The notes below the pieces were generated by a model, which worked only from the letters and a program-made list of their open reading frames with translations, was not told the origin of the DNA and ran no database searches. The position numbers were made by a program, and so were the translations under genes. From a beta proteobacterium L13 (GTDB lineage: Bacteria; Pseudomonadota; Gammaproteobacteria; Burkholderiales; Chromobacteriaceae), in assembly GCA_000335715.1 (NCBI GenBank), contig AMYZ01000023.1, positions 1 to 61,495 on the forward strand: 61,495 nt of DNA, given 5' to 3'. Of the stretch, positions 8,324 through 16,022 are shown in pieces; within the stretch, counting starts at the first letter, position 1, and each line of letters opens with the position of its first letter.

Positions 8324-8646
8324 AACTGGAGCCTTATTGGTATTAATTTAGAAACATTGCTCTAAATGCTTGTTTTTAAATATTAAAATCGAAAACACAT
8401 AGTAACTCAGACAGAAAATATTGCCAATGTTCCTTTTTAAGCACAATTTATTACGCAATACGCTACCAATCTAGCCATTTTTCATGGCCACATGTCGGGT
8501 AAATACGTCTAATTGGTAGTTTTGTGGTATTGCTTACACAACCCTTCACATCACCATGGCAAAAAAGCCACACTACGCCATGCGCATGAAAAAACCCGCC
8601 GGCTGCCAGGCAGCGGGCGGGTAGATGAACGAAAACGGACGGCGGT
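8324..8646. other. Intergenic region between pilin operon and RND pump
   Basis: 323 bases without a gene. The left half (about 8340-8530) is AT-rich and probably holds the promoter of the minus-strand pilin operon, though I see no clear-cut -35/-10 pair. The right end holds the terminator of the RND pump gene. Confidence 0.5.
8589..8621 (-). terminator. Terminator of the RND pump operon
   Basis: CCCGCC (8595-8600) and GGGCGGG (8615-8621) enclose CTGCC/GGCAG, a stem of about 12 bp with one mismatch. Six A at 8589-8594 give the U-tract on the minus strand, 26 bases beyond the pump gene's stop. Confidence 0.75.
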
Positions 8647-11600
8647 TTAGCCAGCCGCTACCTTGCGGCCAACCTTGGCGGCCAGGCCGTCAAACCACAG
8701 GTAGAGCACCGGGGTGATGTACAGCGTTACCAGCTGCGAGAACAGCAGGCCACCCACCACCGCCACGCCCAGCGGCTGGCGCAGCTCGGCACCGGCCCCC
8801 AGCGCCAGCGCAATCGGCAGCGCGCCCATCATGGCGGCCAGCGTGGTCATCAGGATGGGGCGCAGGCGTAGCAGGCAGGCAGTGCGAATGGCCTGCTGCG
8901 GGCTCATGCCCTGCTCGCGCTGCGCCGCCAGCGCGAAGTCGATCATCATGATGGCGTTTTTCTTCACGATGCCGATCAGCATCAGGATGCCGATGCTGGC
9001 GATGATGGTCAGCTCCTGGTTCAGCAGCATCAGCGCCCCCAGCGCGCCCATCGCCGCTGACGGCAGGCCGGCCAGGATGGTGAGCGGGTGGATGTAGCTT
9101 TCGTACAGCACGCCCAGCAGCACGTAGATCACAAGCAGTGCCACCAGCAGCAGCGTGGTCTGGCTGCCTTGCGACTCGGCAAACGCCGCCGCGTCGCCGG
9201 CGTAGCTGGTAAACACGCTGGCCGGCAGGCCGATTTCCTGCTGCATGGCTTTCAGGCGCGCGTCCACCTCGCCCAGCGCCACGCCCGGCGGCAGGTTGAA
9301 CGACAGCGTGACCGCCGGCAGCTGGCCCTGGTGGCTGATCGATACCGGCCCCACCGTGCGCTGGATGCTGGCCACACTGGTCAGCGGCACCAGCTCGCTG
9401 CCACTGCCGCGCACGTACAGGCGGGTGAGGTCGTACTCGTTCACACGCTGGCTATCGTCCAGCTGCAGCAGTACCGAGTAGTTGTCGTTGTCGGTGTAGA
9501 TGGTGGCCACCTGGCGCTGGCCGAAGGCGGTATACAGCGCGGTGCGGATGGCCTGCATGCCCACCCCCAGCTGCGCCGCCTTGTCGCGGTCGATATGCAG
9601 CTCGGCCTGCAAGCCCTTGCGCTGCGCGTCGCTGTTCACGTCCTGGAACAGGCTGTCCTTGCGCATGGCGCGCTCCAGCTTTTCGCCCCAGTCGTACAGG
9701 CTGCGGCTGTCCACGCTCTGCAGCACGTACTGGTAGCGGCTCTTGCTGCTGCGGCCGCCCAGGCGCAGGTTCTGCACCGGGTTGATCGCCGCGCTCAGGC
9801 CGTTCACCTTGCGCAGGTCCTTGCGCAGGTCGTCCACCACCTGGTCGATCTTGCCGCGCTGGCCGCGTGGCTTCAGCGTGACGAACATGCGCCCGCCGCT
9901 ACCGCTCACCGACGACGTAATAGCCGCCACGTGCGGGCTTTGCTGCACGATGGTGGCCGCGCGCGCCTGCAGTGCGGCCAACTTGTCGTAGGACACGTCC
10001 TGCGGCACCTCGGTATTGATGCTGACCTGGCCGGTATCCTCCACCGGGAAAAAGCCCTTCGGGATGGCATGGAACATCCACGCCGAGCCGGCCACGGTGC
10101 CCAGCGCCACCAGCAATGTCAGCCGGCTGTGGCGCAGCGCGGCGTCCAGCGTGCGCTCGTAGGCCGCCAGCAGCGCATCGAAGCCGCGCTCAAACGCACG
10201 AGCAATGGCGTGGCCCTGGCCGGCATCGGCGTGGTGCGGCATGTGGTCGCGGCGCAAAAAGCGCGACGCCAGCAGCGGAATCAGCGTGAGAGATGCCACC
10301 GCCGACACCAGAATGGCCAGCGACACCACCACGGCAAACTCGTGGAACAACAAGCCGATGACGCCATCCATGTAAAAGATGGGGATGAAGATGGCCACCA
10401 GCGACAGCGAGATACTGACGATGGTGAACGCCACTTCGCGCGAGCCTTTCAGTGCCGCCGTCATCGCGTCGTCACCCTCCTCCATGTAACGCACGATGTT
10501 TTCCAGCACCACGATGGCGTCGTCCACCACCAGGCCCACCGCCAGCGTCAGGCCGAGCAGCGAGATGTTATCGATGGAATAACCCATCAGGTACATCAGG
10601 CCCAGCGTGCCCACCAGCGAGATGGGCAATGTCAGCGCCGGTATCAGCGTGGCGGCCATGCGCTGCAGGAACATGAAGATCACCATGATCACCAGCGCCA
10701 CCGTCAACAGCAACGTCAGGTTCACATCGTGTACCGCCTCGCGGATGGACTCGGAACGGTCGGACAGCGGCGTAACGCGCACCGAGCCTGGCAGCTGGCT
10801 TTCCAGCTTGGGCAGCATGGCGCGGATGGCGTCCACCACCGCCACGGTATTGGCGTCGGACTGGCGGAACACCGCCAGCACGATGGAGCGTTCGCCGTTC
10901 ACCCAGCTGCCGGTCTTCAGGTTTTCGATGCTGTCTTCCACCGTGGCCACGTCGGCCAGGCGCACCACGCTGCCATTACGGTTGGCCACCGCCATGGCGG
11001 CAAACTCGGCGGCGCTCTTGAGCTGGCTGTCGGACTGGATGGTCAGCACCTGCGACGGGCCTTCCAGCGTGCCCAGCGGCGTATTGCCGTTGGCCGCACG
11101 CAGCGCGGTGGCCACCTCGTCCAGCGTCAGGTTACGTGCGGCCAACCTTTGCGGGTCGGCCTTCACCCGCACCGCGTAGCGCTTCTGGCCAAACACCTGC
11201 ACCTGCGCTACGCCGTTGATGGTGGACAGCGTGGGCGACACCAGGTTGTCCATATAGTCGTTCAGCTGGGTGAGCGACAGCGCCGGCGAGTTCAGCGCCA
11301 GCAGCAAAATCGGTGCGTCGGCCGGGTTCACCTTGCGGTAGGACGGCAGGCTGGTCATCTCGTCCGGCAGGCTGCGCTGCGCACGCAGCAAGGCGGCCTG
11401 CACGTCCAGCGCGGCACCGTCCAGATTGCGCCCCGGTTCGAATTCCAGCGTCACCGAGGTGCTGCCCTGGCTGCTGCTGGAGCTGATCACCGCTACGCCG
11501 GGTATGGTGGCGAACTGCTTTTCCAGCGGCGTGGCCACCGAGCTGGCCATAGTCTGCGGGCTGGCGCCCGGCAAGCTGGCCGATACGTTGATGGTGGGCG

Positions 11601-11727
11601 TCTCGAAACTGGGCAAGGCGGCAATGGGCAGTCGCTGCAAGGCCAGCAAGCCGCCGATGATCAGCGACAGGCACAGCAGCACCGTCATCACCGGGCGGCG
11701 GATACAGAGCTCGGAAATATTCATCAT
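8647..11727 (-). CDS. RND efflux permease (HAE1 family)
   Basis: 1026-residue inner-membrane proton/drug antiporter of the AcrB/MdtB type. Typical signatures are the N-terminal helix with IRRPVMTVLLCLSLIIGG, the porter-domain segment FFPVEDTGQVSINTEVP, the paired aspartates of helix 4 in GLVVDDAIVVLEN, and the helix 10 lysine in GIVKKNAIMMIDFA. The start overlaps the stop of the adaptor gene (ATGA junction), so the two form one operon. No outer-membrane channel gene follows, so the pump presumably borrows a TolC/OprM-type protein encoded elsewhere. Substrates cannot be inferred safely. Confidence 0.93.
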   Translation of the reverse strand: MMNISELCIRRPVMTVLLCLSLIIGGLLALQRLPIAALPSFETPTINVSASLPGASPQTMASSVATPLEKQFATIPGVAVISSSSSQGSTSVTLEFEPGRNLDGAALDVQAALLRAQRSLPDEMTSLPSYRKVNPADAPILLLALNSPALSLTQLNDYMDNLVSPTLSTINGVAQVQVFGQKRYAVRVKADPQRLAARNLTLDEVATALRAANGNTPLGTLEGPSQVLTIQSDSQLKSAAEFAAMAVANRNGSVVRLADVATVEDSIENLKTGSWVNGERSIVLAVFRQSDANTVAVVDAIRAMLPKLESQLPGSVRVTPLSDRSESIREAVHDVNLTLLLTVALVIMVIFMFLQRMAATLIPALTLPISLVGTLGLMYLMGYSIDNISLLGLTLAVGLVVDDAIVVLENIVRYMEEGDDAMTAALKGSREVAFTIVSISLSLVAIFIPIFYMDGVIGLLFHEFAVVVSLAILVSAVASLTLIPLLASRFLRRDHMPHHADAGQGHAIARAFERGFDALLAAYERTLDAALRHSRLTLLVALGTVAGSAWMFHAIPKGFFPVEDTGQVSINTEVPQDVSYDKLAALQARAATIVQQSPHVAAITSSVSGSGGRMFVTLKPRGQRGKIDQVVDDLRKDLRKVNGLSAAINPVQNLRLGGRSSKSRYQYVLQSVDSRSLYDWGEKLERAMRKDSLFQDVNSDAQRKGLQAELHIDRDKAAQLGVGMQAIRTALYTAFGQRQVATIYTDNDNYSVLLQLDDSQRVNEYDLTRLYVRGSGSELVPLTSVASIQRTVGPVSISHQGQLPAVTLSFNLPPGVALGEVDARLKAMQQEIGLPASVFTSYAGDAAAFAESQGSQTTLLLVALLVIYVLLGVLYESYIHPLTILAGLPSAAMGALGALMLLNQELTIIASIGILMLIGIVKKNAIMMIDFALAAQREQGMSPQQAIRTACLLRLRPILMTTLAAMMGALPIALALGAGAELRQPLGVAVVGGLLFSQLVTLYITPVLYLWFDGLAAKVGRKVAAG

Positions 11728-13058
11728 TGCGCTCCGCTGGCGGCACGCTGGCGTTTGCCGCCTTCGGCCCGTGGCGCGCTAGCGTCGCGGCCCGCGGCTC
11801 GGGCGCCTTTATCCCCACCGGTTACCGGGGTGCACTCGGCCAGGTTCTGGCTGCCCTTGCCGCCAGCGCTGCCGCCACGGCCACCTTCAGCAGCCGCGCC
11901 GCTGGCTTCGCTGCGGCCAACCTTGACCGGGGCACTGGCGTCCTGCTTGCGCGGCGGCGCCAGCGTTACCAGCTCGCCGGGGCGCACGTTCTGGCCACCA
12001 TTCACCACCACCTTCAGGCCGGGGGCAATACCGCGCACGATGGCGCGTTCGTTCTGGATGGCCAGCAGCGTCAGCGGCACGCGCTGCGCTTTTTTATCTT
12101 CGCCCACGGTGTAGGCAAACTGGCCGTCGGGGCCGGTAAGCAAGGCCGCTACCGGCAGGTTGGCCGCGCCTTCATAGCGGCCGGCCTGCAGCGCCACGTT
12201 GACGAACTGACCCGGCCACAAGGCAGTGCCCGCGTTATCGAAACGGGCTTTGAGCAGTACGTTGCCGCTGCTGCTGTCCACGGCGCTATCGATAAAGGTC
12301 AGCTCGCCGCTGTGGCACTGGCCCGCGCCGTTACCGCTGCGCGCCACCACCTTCAGCGGGCCGGCCTGCTGCGCCTGTCGCACCGCCTGCAGTTGCTGCT
12401 CTGGCAGGGTAAAGCTCACCGCCACCGGCGACATGCGCGTCAGCGTCAGCATGGGCGTGGCCATACCCGGCTGCACCAGCGCGCCGGGCGACAGGCTGAT
12501 GGCACCGACACGGCCGTCTACCTGGGCATAAATCGCCTTCTGGCGCAGGCTCACCTTGGCCGATTCCACCGCTGCACGGTCTGCGGCCAACGTTGCCTGC
12601 AGGCTGTCCACCTTGCCCTGCAGTGCGTCCAGCGCGCTTTGCGAAATGAATTGCTGGCGGAACAGGTCGCGCCCGCGCGCCAGATCGCGCTGGACAATAT
12701 TCAGCTGCGCGGCATTACTGGCCTGCTGCGCCTGCACCCGTGCCAGCGCGGCACGCTCGGCGGCGTCATCCAGCTGCACCAGCAGCGCACCGGCCTTCAC
12801 CATGCTGCCTTCCTGCACCGGCACCCGGCTGACCACGCCCGACACCTGCGGTTTGATCTCGACACGGTCCAGCGCGGTTACCGTGCCATTGGCGGTGAGC
12901 ACCACCGGCAGCCGGTTAGGCTGCGCCGGCGCCAGCGCCACCACCGGCGGGCGTTTGGCCCGCGCGTTTTTATCTACCGCAGGCTGCTTGCCTGCCTGCC
13001 ACCACACCGCACCACCGGCTACCGCCAGCACTATGGTCCCTGTCAGCCATTTATTCAT
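11724..13058 (-). CDS. RND periplasmic adaptor (membrane fusion protein)
   Basis: 444 residues: N-terminal signal/anchor (about 5-20), lipoyl/barrel-sandwich halves with VEIKPQVSGVVSRVPVQEGSMVKAGALLVQLD, an alpha-hairpin (about 95-165) and a beta-barrel/MP region, as in MdtA/AcrA. The C-terminal 60 or so residues form a low-complexity Gly/Ala/Arg/Lys-rich tail not needed for the fold. It precedes and overlaps the permease gene. Four copies of the dispersed 10-mer fall in or near this operon (11089, 11137, 11912, 12582), encoding harmless Ala-Ala-Asn or Leu-Ala-Ala type segments. Confidence 0.9.
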   Translation of the reverse strand: MNKWLTGTIVLAVAGGAVWWQAGKQPAVDKNARAKRPPVVALAPAQPNRLPVVLTANGTVTALDRVEIKPQVSGVVSRVPVQEGSMVKAGALLVQLDDAAERAALARVQAQQASNAAQLNIVQRDLARGRDLFRQQFISQSALDALQGKVDSLQATLAADRAAVESAKVSLRQKAIYAQVDGRVGAISLSPGALVQPGMATPMLTLTRMSPVAVSFTLPEQQLQAVRQAQQAGPLKVVARSGNGAGQCHSGELTFIDSAVDSSSGNVLLKARFDNAGTALWPGQFVNVALQAGRYEGAANLPVAALLTGPDGQFAYTVGEDKKAQRVPLTLLAIQNERAIVRGIAPGLKVVVNGGQNVRPGELVTLAPPRKQDASAPVKVGRSEASGAAAEGGRGGSAGGKGSQNLAECTPVTGGDKGARAAGRDASAPRAEGGKRQRAASGAQ

Positions 13059-13218
13059 TGTCGCTATCGTCCAGTCTTGCCATGGCCACCAGCATAAACA
13101 ATTTGTGCGACAGGCTTATGTGTTACTTCATTAATGAATATGAACACACTGTGCATAGCAAATGCTTACACCACACTCGCGGCACACACACCGGCAAAAC
13201 GCAGGCCCGGCAAGCAAA

Positions 13219-13249
13219 ACACCCCCAGGCGCAGTGCGCGTGGGGGTGT
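13219..13249 (-). terminator. Terminator of the 60-codon gene
   Basis: ACACCCCCA (13219-13227) pairs exactly with TGGGGGTGT (13241-13249), with an inner GCGC/GCGC stem. An A-run to the left provides U residues for minus-strand transcripts coming from the small gene just to the right. Confidence 0.7.
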
Positions 13250-13285
13250 CAGCCATACCGCTTGCCCGTGCGGGCAGCGTGGCGC

Positions 13286-13465
13286 TTACTTCTTGTCGTC
13301 GGGCACGTGGCTTTTCAGCAGTTTGCCCAGCAGCGGGTTGTCCAGTTTCTTGTCGTTCTTGGCATTGGATTCTTTGCCGAAACGGTCTGGCGAGCCGGCT
13401 TTGCGAATGCTCTCGCGTACCTTGATCGCCTCAAAACGCTGCAAGTCGAAGTGGTTGATAGGCAT
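13286..13465 (-). CDS. Small basic hypothetical protein
   Basis: 59 residues, starting MPINHFDLQRF and ending KSHVPDDKK, highly charged and soluble. The ATG at 13465 has a CAGGAG ribosome-binding site at good spacing, and a terminator follows the stop. Both support a real gene; a longer in-frame start at 13555 is less likely. I do not recognise the family, and no neighbour suggests a function. Confidence 0.6.
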   Translation of the reverse strand: MPINHFDLQRFEAIKVRESIRKAGSPDRFGKESNAKNDKKLDNPLLGKLLKSHVPDDKK

Positions 13466-13671
13466 GGCCTGCTCCTGAATGGCAAAACGCGGCAGTATGC
13501 GGCAGCGCGGCGCGAAAGTCCATGCCGCGCCTGCAAAATCGTGTAGTGAAAACAAGCAGTTAAAACGACAAGCCCGGCGTTCACGCCCGACATCTATTTA
13601 TAGAAACATTTATCTGTAACAAGAAAGGGGTTAAGTTGGACACTCTTTTACCACCATACGAAAGGCACACC

Positions 13672-14064
13672 ATGAGCATCCTCGACCAACTGGGCAGCAT
13701 GCTGGGCAATAGCGAACAAGGTGGCCTGCTGCAGGCAGCCAACACCCTGCTGAACGACAACGGCGGCGTGGCCGGCCTGGTAGAAAAATTCCAGAACGGC
13801 GGCCTGGGCGAGATCGTGTCGTCCTGGGTTGGCACCGGCGACAACCTGTCCATCACCCCGGAACAAATCCAGAGCGTGCTGGGTAACGAGCAGATCGCCG
13901 GCCTGGCCGAAAAACTGGGTATCGACCCGGCCGTGGCATCGCAACAGATCGCCGAGCACCTGCCTACCGTGATCGACAAACTGACCCCCAACGGCCAGGT
14001 GGAAGGCGACGGCCTGCTGGCCCAGGGCGCCAGCCTGCTGGGTGGCCTGTTCAACCGCGGCTAA
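13672..14064 (+). CDS. YidB-family protein (DUF937)
   Basis: 130 residues matching the YidB/DUF937 family: MSILDQLGSMLG at the start, a central ITPEQIQSVLGNEQIAGLAEKLGID segment and a glycine-rich LLGGLFNRG ending. The family is small and soluble with no agreed function. The ATG at 13672 is chosen because it begins the conserved domain and has a GAAAGG site 7 bases upstream; an earlier start at 13636 would add 12 residues with no conservation. The stop is followed by a palindrome made of two facing copies of the dispersed 10-mer. Confidence 0.82.
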   Translation: MSILDQLGSMLGNSEQGGLLQAANTLLNDNGGVAGLVEKFQNGGLGEIVSSWVGTGDNLSITPEQIQSVLGNEQIAGLAEKLGIDPAVASQQIAEHLPTVIDKLTPNGQVEGDGLLAQGASLLGGLFNRG

Positions 14065-14082
14065 GCCCGCATCCCGCACCAA

Positions 14083-14106
14083 AGGTTGGCCGCATGCGGC
14101 CAACCT
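14083..14106. terminator. Perfect palindrome of two facing 10-mers after yidB-like gene
   Basis: A 24-base perfect palindrome centred between 14094 and 14095: AGGTTGGCCGCA followed at once by its own complement, 19 bases after the stop codon. It can form a GC-rich hairpin in transcripts from either strand. Paired uptake sequences serve as terminators in Neisseria and Haemophilus; the same use here is inferred by analogy. No long T-run follows. Confidence 0.6.
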
Positions 14107-14280
14107 GCTGCAGCACCAGGCGCCAAGCCGGGCAAGGCCGGCTGCGACCATCCTCCTCCACAGTTTGTCACCACGATCTTGCTATTGCCAGGGCAACGGT
14201 TGCTTGCCTGCAAAACCACATCGTCATAATATCGGCTTGTCCATTTGTCGGCGTGTACTCCCCCACCCAAGGTCAACACC

Positions 14281-14457
14281 ATGAACCTGCAAACCATCCT
14301 GCAAGGGGCCAACACCGGCCTGCTGATCTTTGCCCTCACGGTCATCACCCAGCGCCTGTCCACACCGGCCAGCCTGCTGGAGCCGGCCAGCTACGTGCTG
14401 ATCGGCGTCATGGTACAGCTGGCATTCAGCCGGATCGGCCAGCGGCGAGCCAGCTAG
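14281..14457 (+). CDS. Small hydrophobic hypothetical protein
   Basis: 58 residues with two hydrophobic stretches (about 12-22 and 36-48), so probably a small membrane protein. The ATG at 14281 has a weak AAGG about 10 bases upstream. It precedes the CPBP-like gene by 30 bases in the same direction and might be co-transcribed. I do not recognise it. Confidence 0.45.
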   Translation: MNLQTILQGANTGLLIFALTVITQRLSTPASLLEPASYVLIGVMVQLAFSRIGQRRAS

Positions 14458-14487
14458 GCCAACAGCAAGGGCATACAGATACACATC

Positions 14488-14955
14488 ATGCTTTTCCAGC
14501 TTATCCACAACTTGAGAAGGTACCTTGCGGGCCGAGGGGTCTTCTTTTTCGTCTTGATGCTGTTTTTATCCAAAGCCGTCATTGCCACGGTTTTTGCTTT
14601 ACTTTCCATCAGCAGTAGCGATCAGTCATTACCATTCACACTGTTCTTCTGTATCAAGATCATCTTCATCAAACCGCTGCTGGAAACTTATTTTCTGCAA
14701 AAGCTGCCACTGGATTTCCTTTCCCGCCATCACACCAGCACCACGGCAATCATGATTTCAGCCACGCTCTTTGCCTTCATGCACTATGACGGCATGGCAG
14801 ATGTGGTAGTGGTCTTTCCCTGCGGGATATTGCTTGCCATTGCGTATCTCGATAGCCCAAATCGCCGCCACAGCTTTTTATTCACCTTTACCATCCATGC
14901 GCTACATAACGCTGCGGTAATGGCGTTGACGCTGCTGGCCGGGTTGATGACCTAA
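14488..14955 (+). CDS. CPBP-family intramembrane protease-like protein, degenerate motif
   Basis: 155 residues with four or so hydrophobic helices. It resembles the CPBP (CaaX protease/bacteriocin-processing, Abi) family in the order of motifs: PLLETYFLQ where active members have EExxxR, FAFMHYD for the FxxxH motif and HALHN for the final HxxxN/B motif. The second Glu of the pair is Thr and the Arg is Gln, so proteolytic activity is doubtful. The family is usually 200-280 residues, so this is a short member. An immunity-like or non-enzymatic role is possible. Slightly lower GC than its surroundings. Confidence 0.6.
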   Translation: MLFQLIHNLRRYLAGRGVFFFVLMLFLSKAVIATVFALLSISSSDQSLPFTLFFCIKIIFIKPLLETYFLQKLPLDFLSRHHTSTTAIMISATLFAFMHYDGMADVVVVFPCGILLAIAYLDSPNRRHSFLFTFTIHALHNAAVMALTLLAGLMT

Positions 14956-15103
14956 CACTTTTGCCGTAAACACAAGCAAAGACGTTGCAGGGCCTGGACT
15001 TGTCAACAACACCATAGCGCATACCGCAACGCACTCCTCCACATTGCCGGCAGCTGCACCGTTCAGGCACACAAGTGCGCTGCGGCCAACCTTCCGGCAA
15101 GAC

Positions 15104-15128
15104 AAAGCCCCGGCGTGCCGGGGCTTTT
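15104..15128. terminator. Bidirectional terminator
   Basis: GCCCCGGC (15107-15114), GT, GCCGGGGC (15117-15124), flanked by AAA on the left and TTTT on the right. It serves the minus-strand META lipoprotein gene (stop at 15155) and could also end plus-strand transcripts from the CPBP-like gene. Confidence 0.8.
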
Positions 15129-15154
15129 GCTTTACCACCTCAACCGTGCCCCAA

Positions 15155-15847
15155 TCAGGGGGCGATACGGATCTGCTCGACGATGCTGTCCAGCACCCAG
15201 CGGCGGGCTGGCGCGTCGGCTGGCGGGTTGGCCACCTTGATCTCGCGGATGCGCAGGCGGTAGGCGGTACCGGCTTCGGCGGTGAAGCCTTCGATCTCGC
15301 CATAATGGTGTTGCCATGGCTGTTGCTGGCTCTCGCGTACCTGCAGGCACTGCATCGGGGCCACGCCCACGCAGGTGTGGCGCTCGGGGGCCACGTAGAT
15401 CAGGCGCGTGGTGCTTGGCTCGGCTGCCGCCACAGGTTTGGCCGGTTTGGCAGGCGCTGCCGGCTGGGCTGCTGCGGCCACCGGCTGCCATACCTGCTGC
15501 TGGGCCACTTCGCCAATCAGCAGCTTGTCGCCGTCCAACCGCACTTGCGGGCGGCTGCGCAGCAGGGCGGCTAGGGCTTGCTCGCGCTGCATGGTTTCCG
15601 GTGCGCAGGCCATCAGGGTGCTGGCCAGCGTGCCCACCACCAGGCGGCCCTGCTCGATGCGGGCGGGGCCGAACATCTGGTTGCAGCCGGCGTTGGCCGA
15701 TAGCTGGCCGTCTGTCAGCTGCAGGGTTTGCAGTGGCTTGCCGTCGGGGCCGCTTTGCTGCCATTTGCCTTGCTGCGGCACGGTGCTGCTGGCGCACGCC
15801 CCCAATAGCAGCGACATCATGGCGATAGTGACGCCTTTCATGTGCAT
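15155..15847 (-). CDS. META and DUF4377 domain lipoprotein
   Basis: 230-residue predicted lipoprotein. The signal peptide ends in the lipobox LLLGAC (Cys near residue 18). A META domain follows (about 25-115; GKPLQTLQLTDGQLSANAGCNQMFG), as in HslJ. An Ala/Pro linker leads to a DUF4377 domain (about 145-230; YVAPERHTCVGVAPMQCLQVRE). META-domain lipoproteins of the HslJ type are linked to heat or drug stress, but the function is not settled. The ATG at 15847 has an AGGAG site 6 bases upstream; a second ATG at 15841 is possible. Monocistronic, with a terminator just downstream. Confidence 0.85.
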   Translation of the reverse strand: MHMKGVTIAMMSLLLGACASSTVPQQGKWQQSGPDGKPLQTLQLTDGQLSANAGCNQMFGPARIEQGRLVVGTLASTLMACAPETMQREQALAALLRSRPQVRLDGDKLLIGEVAQQQVWQPVAAAAQPAAPAKPAKPVAAAEPSTTRLIYVAPERHTCVGVAPMQCLQVRESQQQPWQHHYGEIEGFTAEAGTAYRLRIREIKVANPPADAPARRWVLDSIVEQIRIAP

Positions 15848-15959
15848 CTCGTGCTCCTTTATTCAGTCATTGGGGCAGCTTATGCCACGACCTGGCACCG
15901 GTCAATGCCAACGCCTTAACAAATGTAAATGCGGTCACACACTGTCACACCAGCACGGC

Positions 15960-15998
15960 AAAAAGCCCGTTACCGGCAAAGCGGTAGCGGGCTTTTTT
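15960..15998. terminator. Bidirectional terminator between lipoprotein and chemoreceptor genes
   Basis: GCCCGTTACCG (15965-15975) and CGGTAGCGGGC (15982-15992), an 11-bp stem with one G-U pair, flanked by AAAAA and TTTTTT. It lies 25 bases past the minus-strand stop of the FIST-domain chemoreceptor gene. Confidence 0.8.
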
Positions 15999-16022
15999 CG
16001 CCGCCAGGCCTGGTGCTGCGGC

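Noticed and set aside
9088-12114. A 1008-codon open frame on the plus strand opposite the RND pump and adaptor genes
   Set aside because: It is His/Gln-rich shadow of a strongly conserved minus-strand gene, with no domain, no ribosome-binding site and composition expected from the GC-rich third positions.
14501-14509. A perfect DnaA box TTATCCACA near the CPBP-like gene
   Set aside because: It is an isolated match inside coding sequence, far from any replication gene, and one perfect 9-mer is not surprising in 61 kb.
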